A stretch of DNA of 64,000 nucleotides from Aliivibrio fischeri (GCA_038993745.2 CP160629.1:496001-560000), one strand, 5' to 3'; positions 19,834 through 28,897 are shown, counted from the first letter of the stretch. A program made the numbers and translations. The notes: generated by a model not told the origin, from the sequence alone.

Positions 19834-20269
19834 AATTCAAACAACTTCTGAATCTCATTTAGATGATATTTGGCGAATAGAAAGAGCTGCTCATTCACAT
19901 CCTTGGGCAGAATCTATGATCAGAGAGCTTGATAGTCGCTGTGCTCAGCATCGAGTCATGTTAGTTGATGAGCAAGTCGTGGGTTACTTTTATGCTCAAA
20001 ATGTTGTTGGCGAAGTAACTTTATTGAATATTGCGATAGATCCTGCTCATCAAGGTAAAGGATTCGGCCGTAAGTTAACTGAATTTTTTATTGATATGTG
20101 TATGGAACAAAAAGCTGAATCAGCATGGCTCGAAGTTCGAGAAAGTAATACTAAAGCTATCTCATTATATGAGTCAGAAGGGTTTAATGAAGTGACTCGC
20201 CGTCATGATTATTACCCAACAAATAATGGCAAAGAAGACGCTATTATTATGAGCTTTATATTTTTCTAA
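19823..20269 (+). CDS. rimI: Ribosomal protein bS18 N-terminal acetyltransferase RimI
   Basis: GNAT enzyme that acetylates the N-terminal alanine of ribosomal protein S18. I place the start at 19823 (MTIKIQTTSES...), giving 148 aa, identical in length to E. coli RimI; upstream in-frame ATG 19796 would add nine residues inside holD. The acetyl-CoA motif is HQGKGFGRKLTEF (about 74-86), and LEVRESNTKAISLYESEGFNEV is characteristic. It overlaps holD and would normally be followed directly by prfC; here the island intervenes. Confidence 0.95.
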   Translation: MTIKIQTTSESHLDDIWRIERAAHSHPWAESMIRELDSRCAQHRVMLVDEQVVGYFYAQNVVGEVTLLNIAIDPAHQGKGFGRKLTEFFIDMCMEQKAESAWLEVRESNTKAISLYESEGFNEVTRRHDYYPTNNGKEDAIIMSFIFF

Positions 20270-20278
20270 ATTCCTTAC

Positions 20279-20307
20279 TTTAGATAAGAGGCGAGTTTGC
20301 GTATAAT
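20279..20307 (+). promoter_or_regulatory. Native prfC promoter, now separated from prfC
   Basis: TTTAGA (20279-20284), a 17-bp spacer and TATAAT (20302-20307) lie between rimI and the truncated prfC start. A small dyad AGGCGAG/CTCGCCT (20289-20295 and 20308-20314) overlaps it. Because of the island, this promoter now reads into the element towards its integrase gene. Confidence 0.6.
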
Positions 20308-20365
20308 CTCGCCTAATTATTACATGTTCTATCCTTTCTGAAATCTTACAGGATTATCAACGCTT

Positions 20366-20431
20366 ATGTCTTTTTTACAAGAAGTGGGTAAACGCAGAAC
20401 GTTTGCCATCATTTCTCACCCAAATGACTGA
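20366..20431 (+). pseudogene. prfC: Displaced 5' fragment of prfC at attL
   Basis: An open frame of 21 codons reading [19 protein letters not shown] then ND and a stop. The first 19 residues are the genuine RF3 N-terminus, nearly identical to that of the intact copy at 36944 ([20 protein letters not shown]). It is the original chromosomal start of prfC, cut off by the island; the codons after the 20-bp repeat belong to the element. Confidence 0.93.
20402..20421 (+). repeat. attL core (20-bp direct repeat)
   Basis: TTTGCCATCATTTCTCACCC, identical to 36983-37002. It encodes residues FAIISHP of RF3. Confidence 0.93.
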
Positions 20432-20543
20432 GTGTGTTTCACCTGATATAATCCTGTTTCATTCTCTTTCTTTTTCTTCTTCAACTTACTGAAAATAATC
20501 TAATTCCTTATTTGTCTTCTATTGTTCTATTTCCTCATCTTGC

Positions 20544-20633
20544 ATCCTGTTTCATTTCGTATCATCTATTTTGTGTACATGGCTGTGTACATAAATTAAT
20601 ATCAGCTGATTGTTTATTGATCTTTGTGTACAC
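20544..20633 (+). repeat. Candidate integrase arm-type sites, left end
   Basis: TGTGTACAT occurs at 20572-20580 and 20584-20592 and a variant TGTGTACAC at 20625-20633. The block GTGTACAT-ggc-TGTGTACATAAA (20573-20595) recurs near the right end at 36903-36925. A separate 13-bp direct repeat, ATCCTGTTTCATT, is at 20451-20463 and 20544-20556. Repeats shared by both ends near the core are what lambda-type integrase arm sites look like. The rest of 20432-20645 shows no gene. Confidence 0.55.
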
Positions 20634-20645
20634 AGTGGTGGATTT

Positions 20646-21854
20646 ATGGCGTTATCAGATAGTTGGTTAAAAGCTCATGTTGGAAAGACAATGGATAAGC
20701 GAATAGAGAAATCAGATAGTCATGGATTATCTGTTCGAGTAACAACGAAAGGTAAGGTTATCTTTCAGTTACGGTATCGCTTTGATGGAAAACCAGTCCG
20801 GTTAGATTTAGGTTCATATCCAACGATAAGTTTGAAGCAAGCAAGACAAGAAGCATTTCGACTTAAAGGTTTTCTAGAAGAAGGGCGAGATCCTAAAATT
20901 GCTAAACAGCTTGAAAAGCAAGAATTGAGTTCAGCTATTACGGTACAAGAACTGTTTCATTCTTGGTACGAATCATATTGTTTAGTTAATAAAACAATGC
21001 ATAAAGAAATAAAGCGTTCATTTGAATTGTATGTGTTTCCTGAGCTTGGAGCTTTACCTGCTAATGATGTAAGCATTCATATATGGTTAAAACTGTTAGA
21101 AGACAAAGTGAAATCAAGTCCAAGTATTGCAGACCGAATTTTAGTTAATGCAAAGCAAATGCTAAGTTGGGGTGTAAGGCGTGAATTGATAAATAAAAAT
21201 CCAATAGCACAACTTACGGCAAAAAAAGATTTGCAAATAAAAACCGTAACGAATGATAGATCTTTTTCTGATGATGAGATTCGCTTATTTCTAGAAGCTA
21301 TCCACCACTCAAGAATGGCGAGAAAAAATAAAATCTTTTTAAAATTATGTTTGATTTATGGGTGTCGTAATGGAGAGTTAAGACGTTGTAAAAAGGAACA
21401 TTTTAACTTTACAGATGGTATTTGGACTGTGCCTCCTGAAAATCATAAGGTAGGGAAGATAACTAAAAAACCATTGTTAAGACCAATAACGCCAGAAATT
21501 AAAGCATTATTGGAAGAAGTTTTTAGTTTCAATAAAAACAGCGAATATGTTTTTTTAAATGCAAATGGAGATACGATGATGGGAAGGAGTGCTACGTTAT
21601 CTTTGCCATATAATATCTCTCAATGGATAAGAAAAAATAAAAAAATTGAATTAGAACATTGGTCTGTTCATGATTTAAGAAAAACAGCACGCACAAATTT
21701 TTCTCAATTAACTGAGCCTCATGTAGCAGAAATTATGCTTGGACATAAATTGGCTGGGCAATGGCAAGTTTATGATTTATACGATTATATAAAAGAACAA
21801 AAAGAAGCACTGCTTAAATGGTGCGAAAAATTATCTTCTTTAGATAAAATCTAG
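20646..21854 (+). CDS. int: SXT-type tyrosine integrase
   Basis: Site-specific recombinase that inserts and excises the island at prfC. The ATG at 20646 (MALSDSWLKAHVGK...) follows GTGGTGG and gives 402 aa. The N-terminus is the DUF4102-type arm-binding domain (LSVRVTTKGKVIFQLRYRFDG, then LGSYPTISLKQAR). Catalytic residues are complete: Arg near 241 in YGCRNGELR, His342-x-x-Arg345 in HDLRKTARTNF, His367 in GHKLAGQ and the nucleophile Tyr376. The sequence closely resembles my recollection of the SXT integrase, in agreement with the prfC target. It is transcribed inward from attL and may receive readthrough from the host prfC promoter. Confidence 0.95.
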   Translation: MALSDSWLKAHVGKTMDKRIEKSDSHGLSVRVTTKGKVIFQLRYRFDGKPVRLDLGSYPTISLKQARQEAFRLKGFLEEGRDPKIAKQLEKQELSSAITVQELFHSWYESYCLVNKTMHKEIKRSFELYVFPELGALPANDVSIHIWLKLLEDKVKSSPSIADRILVNAKQMLSWGVRRELINKNPIAQLTAKKDLQIKTVTNDRSFSDDEIRLFLEAIHHSRMARKNKIFLKLCLIYGCRNGELRRCKKEHFNFTDGIWTVPPENHKVGKITKKPLLRPITPEIKALLEEVFSFNKNSEYVFLNANGDTMMGRSATLSLPYNISQWIRKNKKIELEHWSVHDLRKTARTNFSQLTEPHVAEIMLGHKLAGQWQVYDLYDYIKEQKEALLKWCEKLSSLDKI

Positions 21855-21907
21855 CAATGATAAGTTTCTCTTTTCGTTGTGTTAGTTAGTTCATATGGAG
21901 TTATATT

Positions 21908-22720
21908 ATGAGCATTAGACTTGATATTAAAGATTGGCAAGAAAATGCAAGCCTTTCTAAGCGATTGAAGAATAATCAGGATCGATTGAATGAAATTCAG
22001 GGATGCATTGAAGATGCTTTATCAAGTTATTATGAAAAGGTTTTAGTTCCTTTAAATATAGCGAAGAAAATGGCTATCACAGAAGAAGAGGCATTAATGC
22101 GATCTAGAGGACTGCTTAATGATCTCCTTCTATACCTAAATGATTATTTTTTTAATATAACAGTGAGAAAGGGTAATCACAGATCTTCTCAATATAATGA
22201 ATTGAAAAAGAAGTCGTTAGGTAATAACAATAAATACTTTCAAAGAGTAACTGAAACATATCGACGTAAATTGAGTTATTTGATGTTTGCTAAAACTCAA
22301 GAGGATGAAGAGAAAAGGTTAACTCATTTCAAAGCAGAGAAAGGGATAATCGATGAAAAAGAACAGGATTCATTATTTGAAGAGACAATGAGGTTGAGTC
22401 TTGATGAGCAATTTAACAATTCATATGAAGGAAGAGAAATCAACAAACATCTCAATCAAATTGAATTGATTTTAGGAACACTCATAGACACGAATGCAAT
22501 CCCCCACGCTAGCCTTACTCTAGAAGTCGAGTTATTAGATAATTGGTTGATACGTTATAACGAGTTTTCAGGAGAAGAGTTGGTATTTATTCCTGATTCT
22601 TGGTTTTGCTCTTTGAGTTTTTTAGGTTTTGAAGAACGGTATTTATCTCATTACAACCAGAAGTCAATCGGAAGAGTGAGTAAGAGAATAATCAGAAATT
22701 CCAAATACAGGAATATTTAG
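21908..22720 (+). CDS. Uncharacterised island protein
   Basis: A 270-aa protein I do not recognise. It is highly charged, with a probable helical or coiled N-terminal part (LSKRLKNNQDRLNEIQGCIEDAL, residues about 16-38), a Lys/Asn/Tyr-rich middle, and a Trp/Phe/Leu-rich C-terminal region (VFIPDSWFCSLSFLGF). No signal peptide or membrane segment. GGAG upstream (TATGGAGTTATATT) gives a fair ribosome site. It directly follows the integrase on the same strand, so it may be part of the mobility or maintenance module; this is position-based inference only. Confidence 0.7.
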   Translation: MSIRLDIKDWQENASLSKRLKNNQDRLNEIQGCIEDALSSYYEKVLVPLNIAKKMAITEEEALMRSRGLLNDLLLYLNDYFFNITVRKGNHRSSQYNELKKKSLGNNNKYFQRVTETYRRKLSYLMFAKTQEDEEKRLTHFKAEKGIIDEKEQDSLFEETMRLSLDEQFNNSYEGREINKHLNQIELILGTLIDTNAIPHASLTLEVELLDNWLIRYNEFSGEELVFIPDSWFCSLSFLGFEERYLSHYNQKSIGRVSKRIIRNSKYRNI

Positions 22721-22795
22721 TTTAAAGCGTAATTACAACGTTCAAAACCTTTCATACTATAGCCATGTGTTTAATTATGACTTAAAGAGATTCAC

Positions 22796-22990
22796 ATGGC
22801 TACTTCTACCTTACCTCTTAAACAGGTTATTTCACCTTCTCAATTATCTGAGATTTTACAGCGTTCCCGTGTCACGATTTGGCGCTGGATTAAAGAAGAG
22901 CAATTACCACCACCAATAAAAATTAATGGTGCAGTCCTTGGTTGGAAAGCGGAAGTAATTAATCAATGGCTTGATGCTAACGTTGGGTAG
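22796..22990 (+). CDS. AlpA-like small DNA-binding protein (first copy)
   Basis: A 64-aa MerR-like winged-helix protein of the AlpA type: helix-turn-helix ISPSQLSEILQRSRVTIWRWIKE (about 12-34) followed by the wing LPPPIKINGAVLGWKAEVINQWL. AlpA proteins in CP4-57 and P4-like elements activate the excisionase/integrase system. This protein could therefore be the recombination directionality regulator of the island. It is followed ten bases later by a second, related gene. Upstream AAAGAGATTCAC is a weak ribosome site. Confidence 0.85.
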   Translation: MATSTLPLKQVISPSQLSEILQRSRVTIWRWIKEEQLPPPIKINGAVLGWKAEVINQWLDANVG

Positions 22991-22999
22991 GGGGTAAGC

Positions 23000-23233
23000 A
23001 TGTTTAGAAATACGATACAGCGTGATGCGGCTAAACAGATTGTACAGTCGACATTATTAACCCCATTGATCCGAAAAAATGAATTAGCTGTTTTGCTTAA
23101 TGTTAGTACCAAAACAATTGAACGTTGGACAAAAAATGAATTTTTACCACCACCATTTAGAACTAAAGCAGGGAGAACAATTGGTTGGCCTGAGCATCAA
23201 CTCGAAGAATGGTCGGTTATAATGCGTAGATAA
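23000..23233 (+). CDS. AlpA-like small DNA-binding protein (second copy)
   Basis: A 77-aa protein with the same architecture as its neighbour but divergent: LIRKNELAVLLNVSTKTIERWTKNEFLPPPFRTKAGRTIGWPEHQLEEW, again a winged HTH ending in a Trp motif. A strong GGGGG lies seven bases before the ATG. Two different AlpA-like genes in tandem suggest separate regulatory roles, for example one for excision and one for the downstream YfjJ-like gene. This division of labour is inference. Confidence 0.82.
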   Translation: MFRNTIQRDAAKQIVQSTLLTPLIRKNELAVLLNVSTKTIERWTKNEFLPPPFRTKAGRTIGWPEHQLEEWSVIMRR

Positions 23234-23444
23234 TAAGATCTATTTTACGAAAGAATTAGAGGTGTTAATGACACCTCATTTTTTTGTCTTTAGATGTCTC
23301 AATTTGTCATTGTTTGGGGGGAATGTCTGCGTAAATAACCTTTTCCGATAATGTGTTTTTATCTAAAACTGCTCGTTAGCTGCTTTAAATAAAGGGTGTA
23401 GGTATTTAGATAACGGTCAAGGTTAGTAGGTATATTTTATTATT

Positions 23445-24065
23445 ATGGCAAATCACATACCAAAACTAATACCTAATCCTAATAATAAAAATCTAGCGTA
23501 TTACTGGGATAAGGATACATATATACCTGTTTATTATCGTAGTGGCTTAATTATTAATATTATGGATGCAATAGCAAAGCAGTTATCGGTGGTTCAAATT
23601 CAGCATTCAAGGGTGTTAGTTGGGTTGCTGCAATTTAACTTACCAGTAGGAAGGGGAACGCTTTGTAATACGGTAATGAGTCAGTTTATTGATAGATACA
23701 TACCGAAAGTGAAACAACATTATAAAGCGCTTGGTTATTCAACCAACGTAGGTTATGTGTGGGTTCGAGAGCAATCCACGTCTACCGTTCAGCATTATCA
23801 CGCTGCTTTTTTTGTAAATCAGCAAGCGGTTGCAGGCATATATAAATTAAGAGAATTGGCTTCCGAATTGTGGGGGAAGTTATGTGGTGGTCATGTTACG
23901 TTTCCAGCTAACCCAACTTATACCGTAAAGCGAAAAGATAATGAAAGTAGGTTCATTGCGTTAATGCGATTAAGTTATTACGCTAAAGAAGAAACAAAAA
24001 ATGCGAGTAGCTATATTAAAAATTATTCAACAAGCCGATTAAAAATGCAGAGAAAAAGCGAATAA
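23445..24065 (+). CDS. YfjJ/YagK (inovirus Gp2-like) protein
   Basis: A 206-aa protein with the layout of the YagK/YfjJ C-terminal family related to inovirus Gp2: a central segment with regularly spaced hydrophobic strands, RVLVGLLQFNLP, then GYVWVREQSTSTVQHYHAAFFVN, and a late ESRFIALMRLSYYAKEETKN-type tail. The central HYH motif resembles the metal-binding histidines of rolling-circle replication (HUH) proteins. Such proteins accompany AlpA and P4-type integrases in CP4-57-like islands, where replication or mobilisation roles are suspected. No strong ribosome site precedes the ATG. Confidence 0.72.
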   Translation: MANHIPKLIPNPNNKNLAYYWDKDTYIPVYYRSGLIINIMDAIAKQLSVVQIQHSRVLVGLLQFNLPVGRGTLCNTVMSQFIDRYIPKVKQHYKALGYSTNVGYVWVREQSTSTVQHYHAAFFVNQQAVAGIYKLRELASELWGKLCGGHVTFPANPTYTVKRKDNESRFIALMRLSYYAKEETKNASSYIKNYSTSRLKMQRKSE

Positions 24066-24230
24066 GATCACGGGTATCAAAAGCAGTTGCTGTTCCTTTA
24101 GTCCTCTCTTTTTTTACTTGGATATTTTTGAATAGATATAATATGCGGTTCGCATTGGTAGCATTTAGAAATAATGAGATTGGCTATCAAAAAGCTTACT
24201 CCTTCTTAATTGGGCTGAAAATGTGGTTGT

Positions 24231-24281
24231 TTTGTCTGCAATTATAGACAGGTAATGTAATTTGTCTATAATTGCAGACAG
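24231..24281. repeat. Pair of 18-bp inverted repeats, operator or origin candidate
   Basis: TGTCTGCAATTATAGACA (24233-24250) and its exact reverse complement TGTCTATAATTGCAGACA (24263-24280) are separated by 12 bp; each arm is itself a TGTCT-N8-AGACA dyad. They lie in the 351-bp gap between the YfjJ-like gene and the HTH gene, which otherwise shows no convincing gene. The layout fits a dimeric regulator binding twice with one-turn-plus spacing, or a replication iteron pair. Confidence 0.7.
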
Positions 24282-24416
24282 TTACCCATTTGATAAGGTT
24301 CGTTCTTTGGGATGGTGAGACCTAACGAAAAGTAATATTGCCTATAGCTAGTAAATAGCATTCTGATAAAGAACACTTAAGTAACACGACAAGGTATAAA
24401 TATAAAAGGTTACACC

Positions 24417-24974
24417 ATGAAAACGTATGTATTCTCGTTAACTATAAGTAACAACATAGCCGCAGAGTCACAATCAGAAGATGATCTATCTGATGCGCTT
24501 TACGGTGGTGGTTGTGATGATTCGGTAATTGCGACTTATAACAACACTTTTTACTTAACATTTGATAGGGAGGCAGATAATTACGAGCAAGCGGTTATGT
24601 CAGCAATTGCAGATGTAGAAGCGGCTATCAATCTACCGGTATTATCTGTTGATGCAGGTGATATGGTTGGCTTAACTGATGCAGAAAAGCTATCAGGAAT
24701 GACAAAAACTTTATTATCTAAATACAACAAAGGCACTAGAGGAGCTGGCGACTTTCCATCACCTATCCAGCGCGTTAATACTAAAAACGCGATATGGAGC
24801 TGGTATGATATTGCTGATTGGCTAGAAGCTAACGGTTTCGTCGAAAAAGAGATTGTTGATAATGCGCGTGTTACCGCCGCTATCAATATGAGCTTACAAG
24901 CGCGTAAGCATCACCTACTTGCTGATGTGAATAGATACACTGATATGCTAAAAGGCTGCGCAGTAGCGGGTTAA
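24417..24974 (+). CDS. Two-domain helix-turn-helix protein ahead of the hsd operon
   Basis: A 185-aa probable DNA-binding regulator. The N-terminal part (about 1-80) has a strand-rich pattern FSLTISNNI...DDLSDALYGGGCDDSV...FYLTFDREADNYEQAVMSAIADVE seen in a widespread family found beside toxin and defence genes. The C-terminal half has an AlpA/MerR-like HTH, DFPSPIQRVNTKNAIWSWYDIADWL (about 118-142). It has its own terminator and sits 200 bp upstream of hsdM, with the 18-bp inverted repeats upstream of it, so it may autoregulate or control hsd expression (inference). Confidence 0.75.
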   Translation: MKTYVFSLTISNNIAAESQSEDDLSDALYGGGCDDSVIATYNNTFYLTFDREADNYEQAVMSAIADVEAAINLPVLSVDAGDMVGLTDAEKLSGMTKTLLSKYNKGTRGAGDFPSPIQRVNTKNAIWSWYDIADWLEANGFVEKEIVDNARVTAAINMSLQARKHHLLADVNRYTDMLKGCAVAG

Positions 24975-25018
24975 GCACATCAATACAAAATCGTAAAAGT
25001 CACTTCCAAGTCTCACCT

Positions 25019-25046
25019 TGACCGCTCTATAATGGGCGGTCTTTTT
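25019..25046 (+). terminator. Terminator before hsdM
   Basis: GACCGCTC (25019-25026) pairs with GGGCGGTC (25033-25040) around TATAAT, followed by T5. It separates the HTH gene from the hsd operon. Confidence 0.85.
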
Positions 25047-25178
25047 ATTTATTCTGCATTTTAAATTCTCACCGTTTTAATTTTGTAATTATTGTGTTTT
25101 ATCATAGTAAATCTAGGCATTACACGGTATTTTACCTCGCTAAATAGACGCAACATATATCTTTTAAGCTAGGTAAAT

Positions 25179-27545
25179 ATGACAAATAATAACTTCACCC
25201 AAACTGCTGCCTTCATTTGGTCTGTTGCTGACCTACTGCGCGGTGATTTCAAACAGTCCCAATACGGTCGTGTCATTCTGCCATTTACCCTGCTACGTCG
25301 CCTTGAGTGTGTGCTAGAAGAAAGTAAAGATGACGTAGTTGCTCAAGCTGAAAAAGTGAAAGCAATGAACCTACCAGAAGAAGCACAGGAGAAAATGATC
25401 CTACGTGCGACCCTTTCTTCTAAAACAAATAAGAGCTTGTCATTCTTCAATACCTCACCGATGAACCTAGGCAAAATGGGTCAAAGTGACATTAAAGATA
25501 ACCTAGAAAACTACATTCAGTGTTTCTCTACCGATGCTCGTGAAATCTTTGAACACTTCAAGTTTGATGAATTTGTCGGCTTATTGGATGACGCAAACCT
25601 ACTCTTCAAAGTGGTAAAGAAATTCGCCACCACTGACCTTAGCCCAAGTAAAGTATCAAACCATGAAATGGGCTTAGTGTTTGAAGAATTAATCCGTCGC
25701 TTTGCAGAGAGCTCAAATGAAACCGCAGGTGAGCACTTTACCCCTCGTGATATTGTTCGCTTAACCACATCATTAGTATTCATGGAAGATGATGAAGCCT
25801 TAACGCAAGATGGCATCATTCGTACTATCTACGACCCAACAGCAGGTACAGGCGGTTTCTTATCATCAGGCATGGAATACGTGCACGAATTGAACCCTAA
25901 AGCGGTGATGCGTGCCTTTGGTCAGGAGTTAAACCCAGAGTCTTACGCTATCTGTAAAGCCGATATGCTCATCAAAGGGCAAGACGTTAGCCGTATCAAG
26001 CTAGGTAACACTCTATCTAACGACCAACTGCCAGCCGACCAATTCGATTACATGCTATCTAACCCACCATTTGGTGTCGATTGGAAGAAAATCGAAGGTG
26101 AAATCAAAGACGAACATACTCTAAAAGGTTTTGATGGTCGCTTTGGTGCAGGTTTACCCCGTGTCTCTGATGGCTCATTATTGTTCTTGATGCACCTTAT
26201 CAGCAAGATGCGTGACACTCATAACGTTGATGGCAGCATCAATGATGGTGGTCGTATCGGTATTATCTTAAATGGCTCACCACTGTTTACAGGCGGTGCA
26301 GGTAGCGGTGAAAGTGAAATTCGTCGTTACATCCTTGAAGCCGATTTATTAGAAGGCATCATCGCCCTACCGACCGATATGTTTTACAACACGGGCATTG
26401 CGACCTATGTGTGGGTACTGTCCAACAAGAAAACGTCTGAGCGTAAAGGCAAAGTTCAACTGATTGATGGCTCTAACCTGTGTGGCAAGATGCGTAAATC
26501 GTTAGGCTCTAAGCGTAACCTAATGAGCGAAGACGACATCAAACTCATCACCCGTACTTTTGGTCACTTTGAAGTGGTTGATGCCCGTGAGCTTGATAAG
26601 CCTGCTGAACAAAAATCCAATCGTGGTCGTCAATCGTCCACCAGCAAAACAGAAGCACCAAAGACGTTCGCCAGCAAGATCTTCAACAGCACCGACTTTG
26701 GCTACCGCCGCTTAACCATTGAGCGTCCATTGCGTCTATCAGCACAAATCACCGATACAGCAATTGAAAACCTACGCTTTGCACCAAAACCACTTAATGC
26801 CCCAATGGAGCGTTTATATAACGAGTTTGGTACAACATGGAATGAGGATAGCTACGGCTACCTTGCGGAAGTTGAAACCGAAGTGCGTGCGCTCATCAAA
26901 GCTGAGTTTAGCGAGCTGAAAGAAAAACAAATCAAAGATCTGTTAGACAGCAAGCTGTGGTTATTCCAACGCTCGCTAATGGATAAAGCTCAACAACTAC
27001 AAACCGCAGTTGCAAGCAATGCTGGTGGTCGAGATATGGTAAGCAACGATTTCAACCAATTCGACATCACTATGAAAGGCGCATTCAAAGCAACGGGTAT
27101 TAAGTTCGATGCCAAAGAGAAGAAGCAATTCTTTGATGTGGTAACGTTTAAAAATCCAGACGCCGAGCCTGTGGTGAAGAAAGTGTTAAAAGAAACCGCA
27201 CAGCCGCTGTACGGCTCATTTAACTACAACGGTAAGGTAGTTGAATTCCAACAAGATGGCGACCTACGTGATAACGAAAACGTACCGCTAGACGCCAACA
27301 TTACCACCACAGAGCTGATTGAAAACTACGTGAAGCGTGAAGTATTGCCACACGTTAGCGATGCATGGGTCAACGCCGATAAGCGTGATGAGAAAGACAA
27401 TGAGATTGGCATTGTGGGTTATGAAATCCCATTTAACCGCCACTTCTACGTGTATCAACCACCTCGTGCGCTCGAAGCCATTGATGAAGATTTGGCACTG
27501 GTCAGTGATGAAATTATGAGCCTACTGCAAGAGGTGCGTTCGTAA
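25179..27545 (+). CDS. hsdM: Type I restriction-modification methyltransferase subunit HsdM
   Basis: Adenine-N6 methyltransferase subunit of a type I system, using S-adenosylmethionine. The 788-aa protein has the HsdM N-terminal helical domain (1-150), SAM motif [10 protein letters not shown] (about 218-226) and the catalytic motif NPPF (about 295-298), then a long C-terminal extension (about 470-788) that makes it larger than EcoKI HsdM (529 aa). It ends [10 protein letters not shown] and its stop overlaps the hsdS start by one base. The M, S and R subunits are encoded in that order on one strand. No defect is visible, so methylation should be functional. Confidence 0.96.
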   Translation: MTNNNFTQTAAFIWSVADLLRGDFKQSQYGRVILPFTLLRRLECVLEESKDDVVAQAEKVKAMNLPEEAQEKMILRATLSSKTNKSLSFFNTSPMNLGKMGQSDIKDNLENYIQCFSTDAREIFEHFKFDEFVGLLDDANLLFKVVKKFATTDLSPSKVSNHEMGLVFEELIRRFAESSNETAGEHFTPRDIVRLTTSLVFMEDDEALTQDGIIRTIYDPTAGTGGFLSSGMEYVHELNPKAVMRAFGQELNPESYAICKADMLIKGQDVSRIKLGNTLSNDQLPADQFDYMLSNPPFGVDWKKIEGEIKDEHTLKGFDGRFGAGLPRVSDGSLLFLMHLISKMRDTHNVDGSINDGGRIGIILNGSPLFTGGAGSGESEIRRYILEADLLEGIIALPTDMFYNTGIATYVWVLSNKKTSERKGKVQLIDGSNLCGKMRKSLGSKRNLMSEDDIKLITRTFGHFEVVDARELDKPAEQKSNRGRQSSTSKTEAPKTFASKIFNSTDFGYRRLTIERPLRLSAQITDTAIENLRFAPKPLNAPMERLYNEFGTTWNEDSYGYLAEVETEVRALIKAEFSELKEKQIKDLLDSKLWLFQRSLMDKAQQLQTAVASNAGGRDMVSNDFNQFDITMKGAFKATGIKFDAKEKKQFFDVVTFKNPDAEPVVKKVLKETAQPLYGSFNYNGKVVEFQQDGDLRDNENVPLDANITTTELIENYVKREVLPHVSDAWVNADKRDEKDNEIGIVGYEIPFNRHFYVYQPPRALEAIDEDLALVSDEIMSLLQEVRS

Positions 27546-28897
27546 TGAGCAAGTATCAAGCGTATCCTGAATATAAAGACTCGGGAGTGAAATGGTTGGA
27601 AAATATCCCTGCACATTGGGTGATATACCCATCTAAACGACTATTTCCTGAATCAAAAAAAAGAGCAGATCTAAAAGATCAACAACTTTCAGCAACTCAA
27701 GATTATGGTGTGATCTCCCAAGAACGTTTTATGCAATTAGCTGGTCGCCGTGTTGTTCAGCTAAACAGTAATCAAGAGCTAAGAAAACGTGTAGATGTCG
27801 ACGATTTCGTAATCAGTATGCGTAGCTTTCAAGGTGGACTAGAACGTGCTTGGGAAGCAGGAGGAATTCGTTCTTCCTATGTAGTTTTGAAGCCTACTGT
27901 TCAAATTAAACATGGGTATTTTCAGTACCTATTTAAATCGTCTAGATATATTCAAGCTATTCAATCGACGGCTAATTTCATTCGTGATGGTCAAGATATG
28001 AACTATCAAAACTTTGTATTGATAGATCTACCATACCCACAACGAGAAGAGCAAACTCAAATCGCAGCCTTTCTCGATTACGAAATGGCTAAAATTGACA
28101 CGCTCATCGAAAAGCAGCAGCGACTTATCGAACTGCTAAAAGAAAAACGCCAAGCGGTGATTAGCCATGCGGTCACAAAAGGGCTAAACCCTGACGCACC
28201 AATGAAAGATTCAGGTGTTGAGTGGTTGGGTGAAGTGCCTGAGCATTGGGATGTTCTATATATAAAACATTTATCAGAAGTCAAAAGGGGCGCAAGCCCT
28301 AGACCTATAGATGATCCTAAATATTTTGATGAACATGGCGAATATGCTTGGACTCGTATCGCCGATGTTTCCAAAGCAGGAATGTATCTGACAAATACAA
28401 CTCAAAGACTATCTAAATTAGGTTCATCATTAAGTGTCAAACTAGAACCAAATGAATTATTTTTGAGTATTGCAGGAACTGTGGGAAAACCGTGCTTAAC
28501 AATCTCGAAGGCATGTATACACGATGGTTTCGTTTATTTCCCGAGCTTAAAAATAAATAATAAATTTTTGTATTATATTTTTGAAGCGGGACAAGCTTAT
28601 CTTGGCTTAGGAAAAATGGGGACTCAATTAAATCTAAATACTGATACTGTTGGTGGAATTAAAATTGGCTTACCGAGCAAACAAGAAATCGAGCAAATAA
28701 TCATCTTTATAGAAAAACAAAAAGATGAATATGACACTCTAATAAAAAAAGCATCAGATTCTATCAATCTAATGCAAGAACGACGCACAGCCCTAATCTC
28801 AGCAGCCGTAACAGGCAAAATTGACGTTCGCAATTGGGTAGCACCAACCACCAGCAATACTGCTGTTAATGAGGCACAGCAGGAGGCGACGGTATGA
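27545..28897 (+). CDS. hsdS: Type I restriction-modification specificity subunit HsdS
   Basis: DNA-recognition subunit with two target recognition domains, each reading half of a split site. At 450 aa it is typical. Each half starts with a repeated motif (YKDSGVKWLENIPAHW near 10 and MKDSGVEWLGEVPEHW near 219), and each ends in a coiled-coil conserved region (IAAFLDYEMAKIDTLIEKQQ near 175; FIEKQKDEYDTLI near 387, with AVTGKI near the end). The internal repeat is the classic HsdS pseudo-dyad. Both half-genes are intact. It overlaps hsdM by one base and hsdR by four (ATGA). TRD sequences usually vary between strains, so the target site cannot be predicted. Confidence 0.96.
   Translation: MSKYQAYPEYKDSGVKWLENIPAHWVIYPSKRLFPESKKRADLKDQQLSATQDYGVISQERFMQLAGRRVVQLNSNQELRKRVDVDDFVISMRSFQGGLERAWEAGGIRSSYVVLKPTVQIKHGYFQYLFKSSRYIQAIQSTANFIRDGQDMNYQNFVLIDLPYPQREEQTQIAAFLDYEMAKIDTLIEKQQRLIELLKEKRQAVISHAVTKGLNPDAPMKDSGVEWLGEVPEHWDVLYIKHLSEVKRGASPRPIDDPKYFDEHGEYAWTRIADVSKAGMYLTNTTQRLSKLGSSLSVKLEPNELFLSIAGTVGKPCLTISKACIHDGFVYFPSLKINNKFLYYIFEAGQAYLGLGKMGTQLNLNTDTVGGIKIGLPSKQEIEQIIIFIEKQKDEYDTLIKKASDSINLMQERRTALISAAVTGKIDVRNWVAPTTSNTAVNEAQQEATV

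Noticed and set aside
20289..20314. AGGCGAG/CTCGCCT dyad after rimI as a terminator
   Set aside because: There is no T-run after it and it overlaps the likely prfC -10 box, so it was treated as part of the promoter region.
24143..24247. A 34-codon frame in the gap after the YfjJ-like gene
   Set aside because: No ribosome site, no recognisable sequence, and it runs into the inverted repeat.
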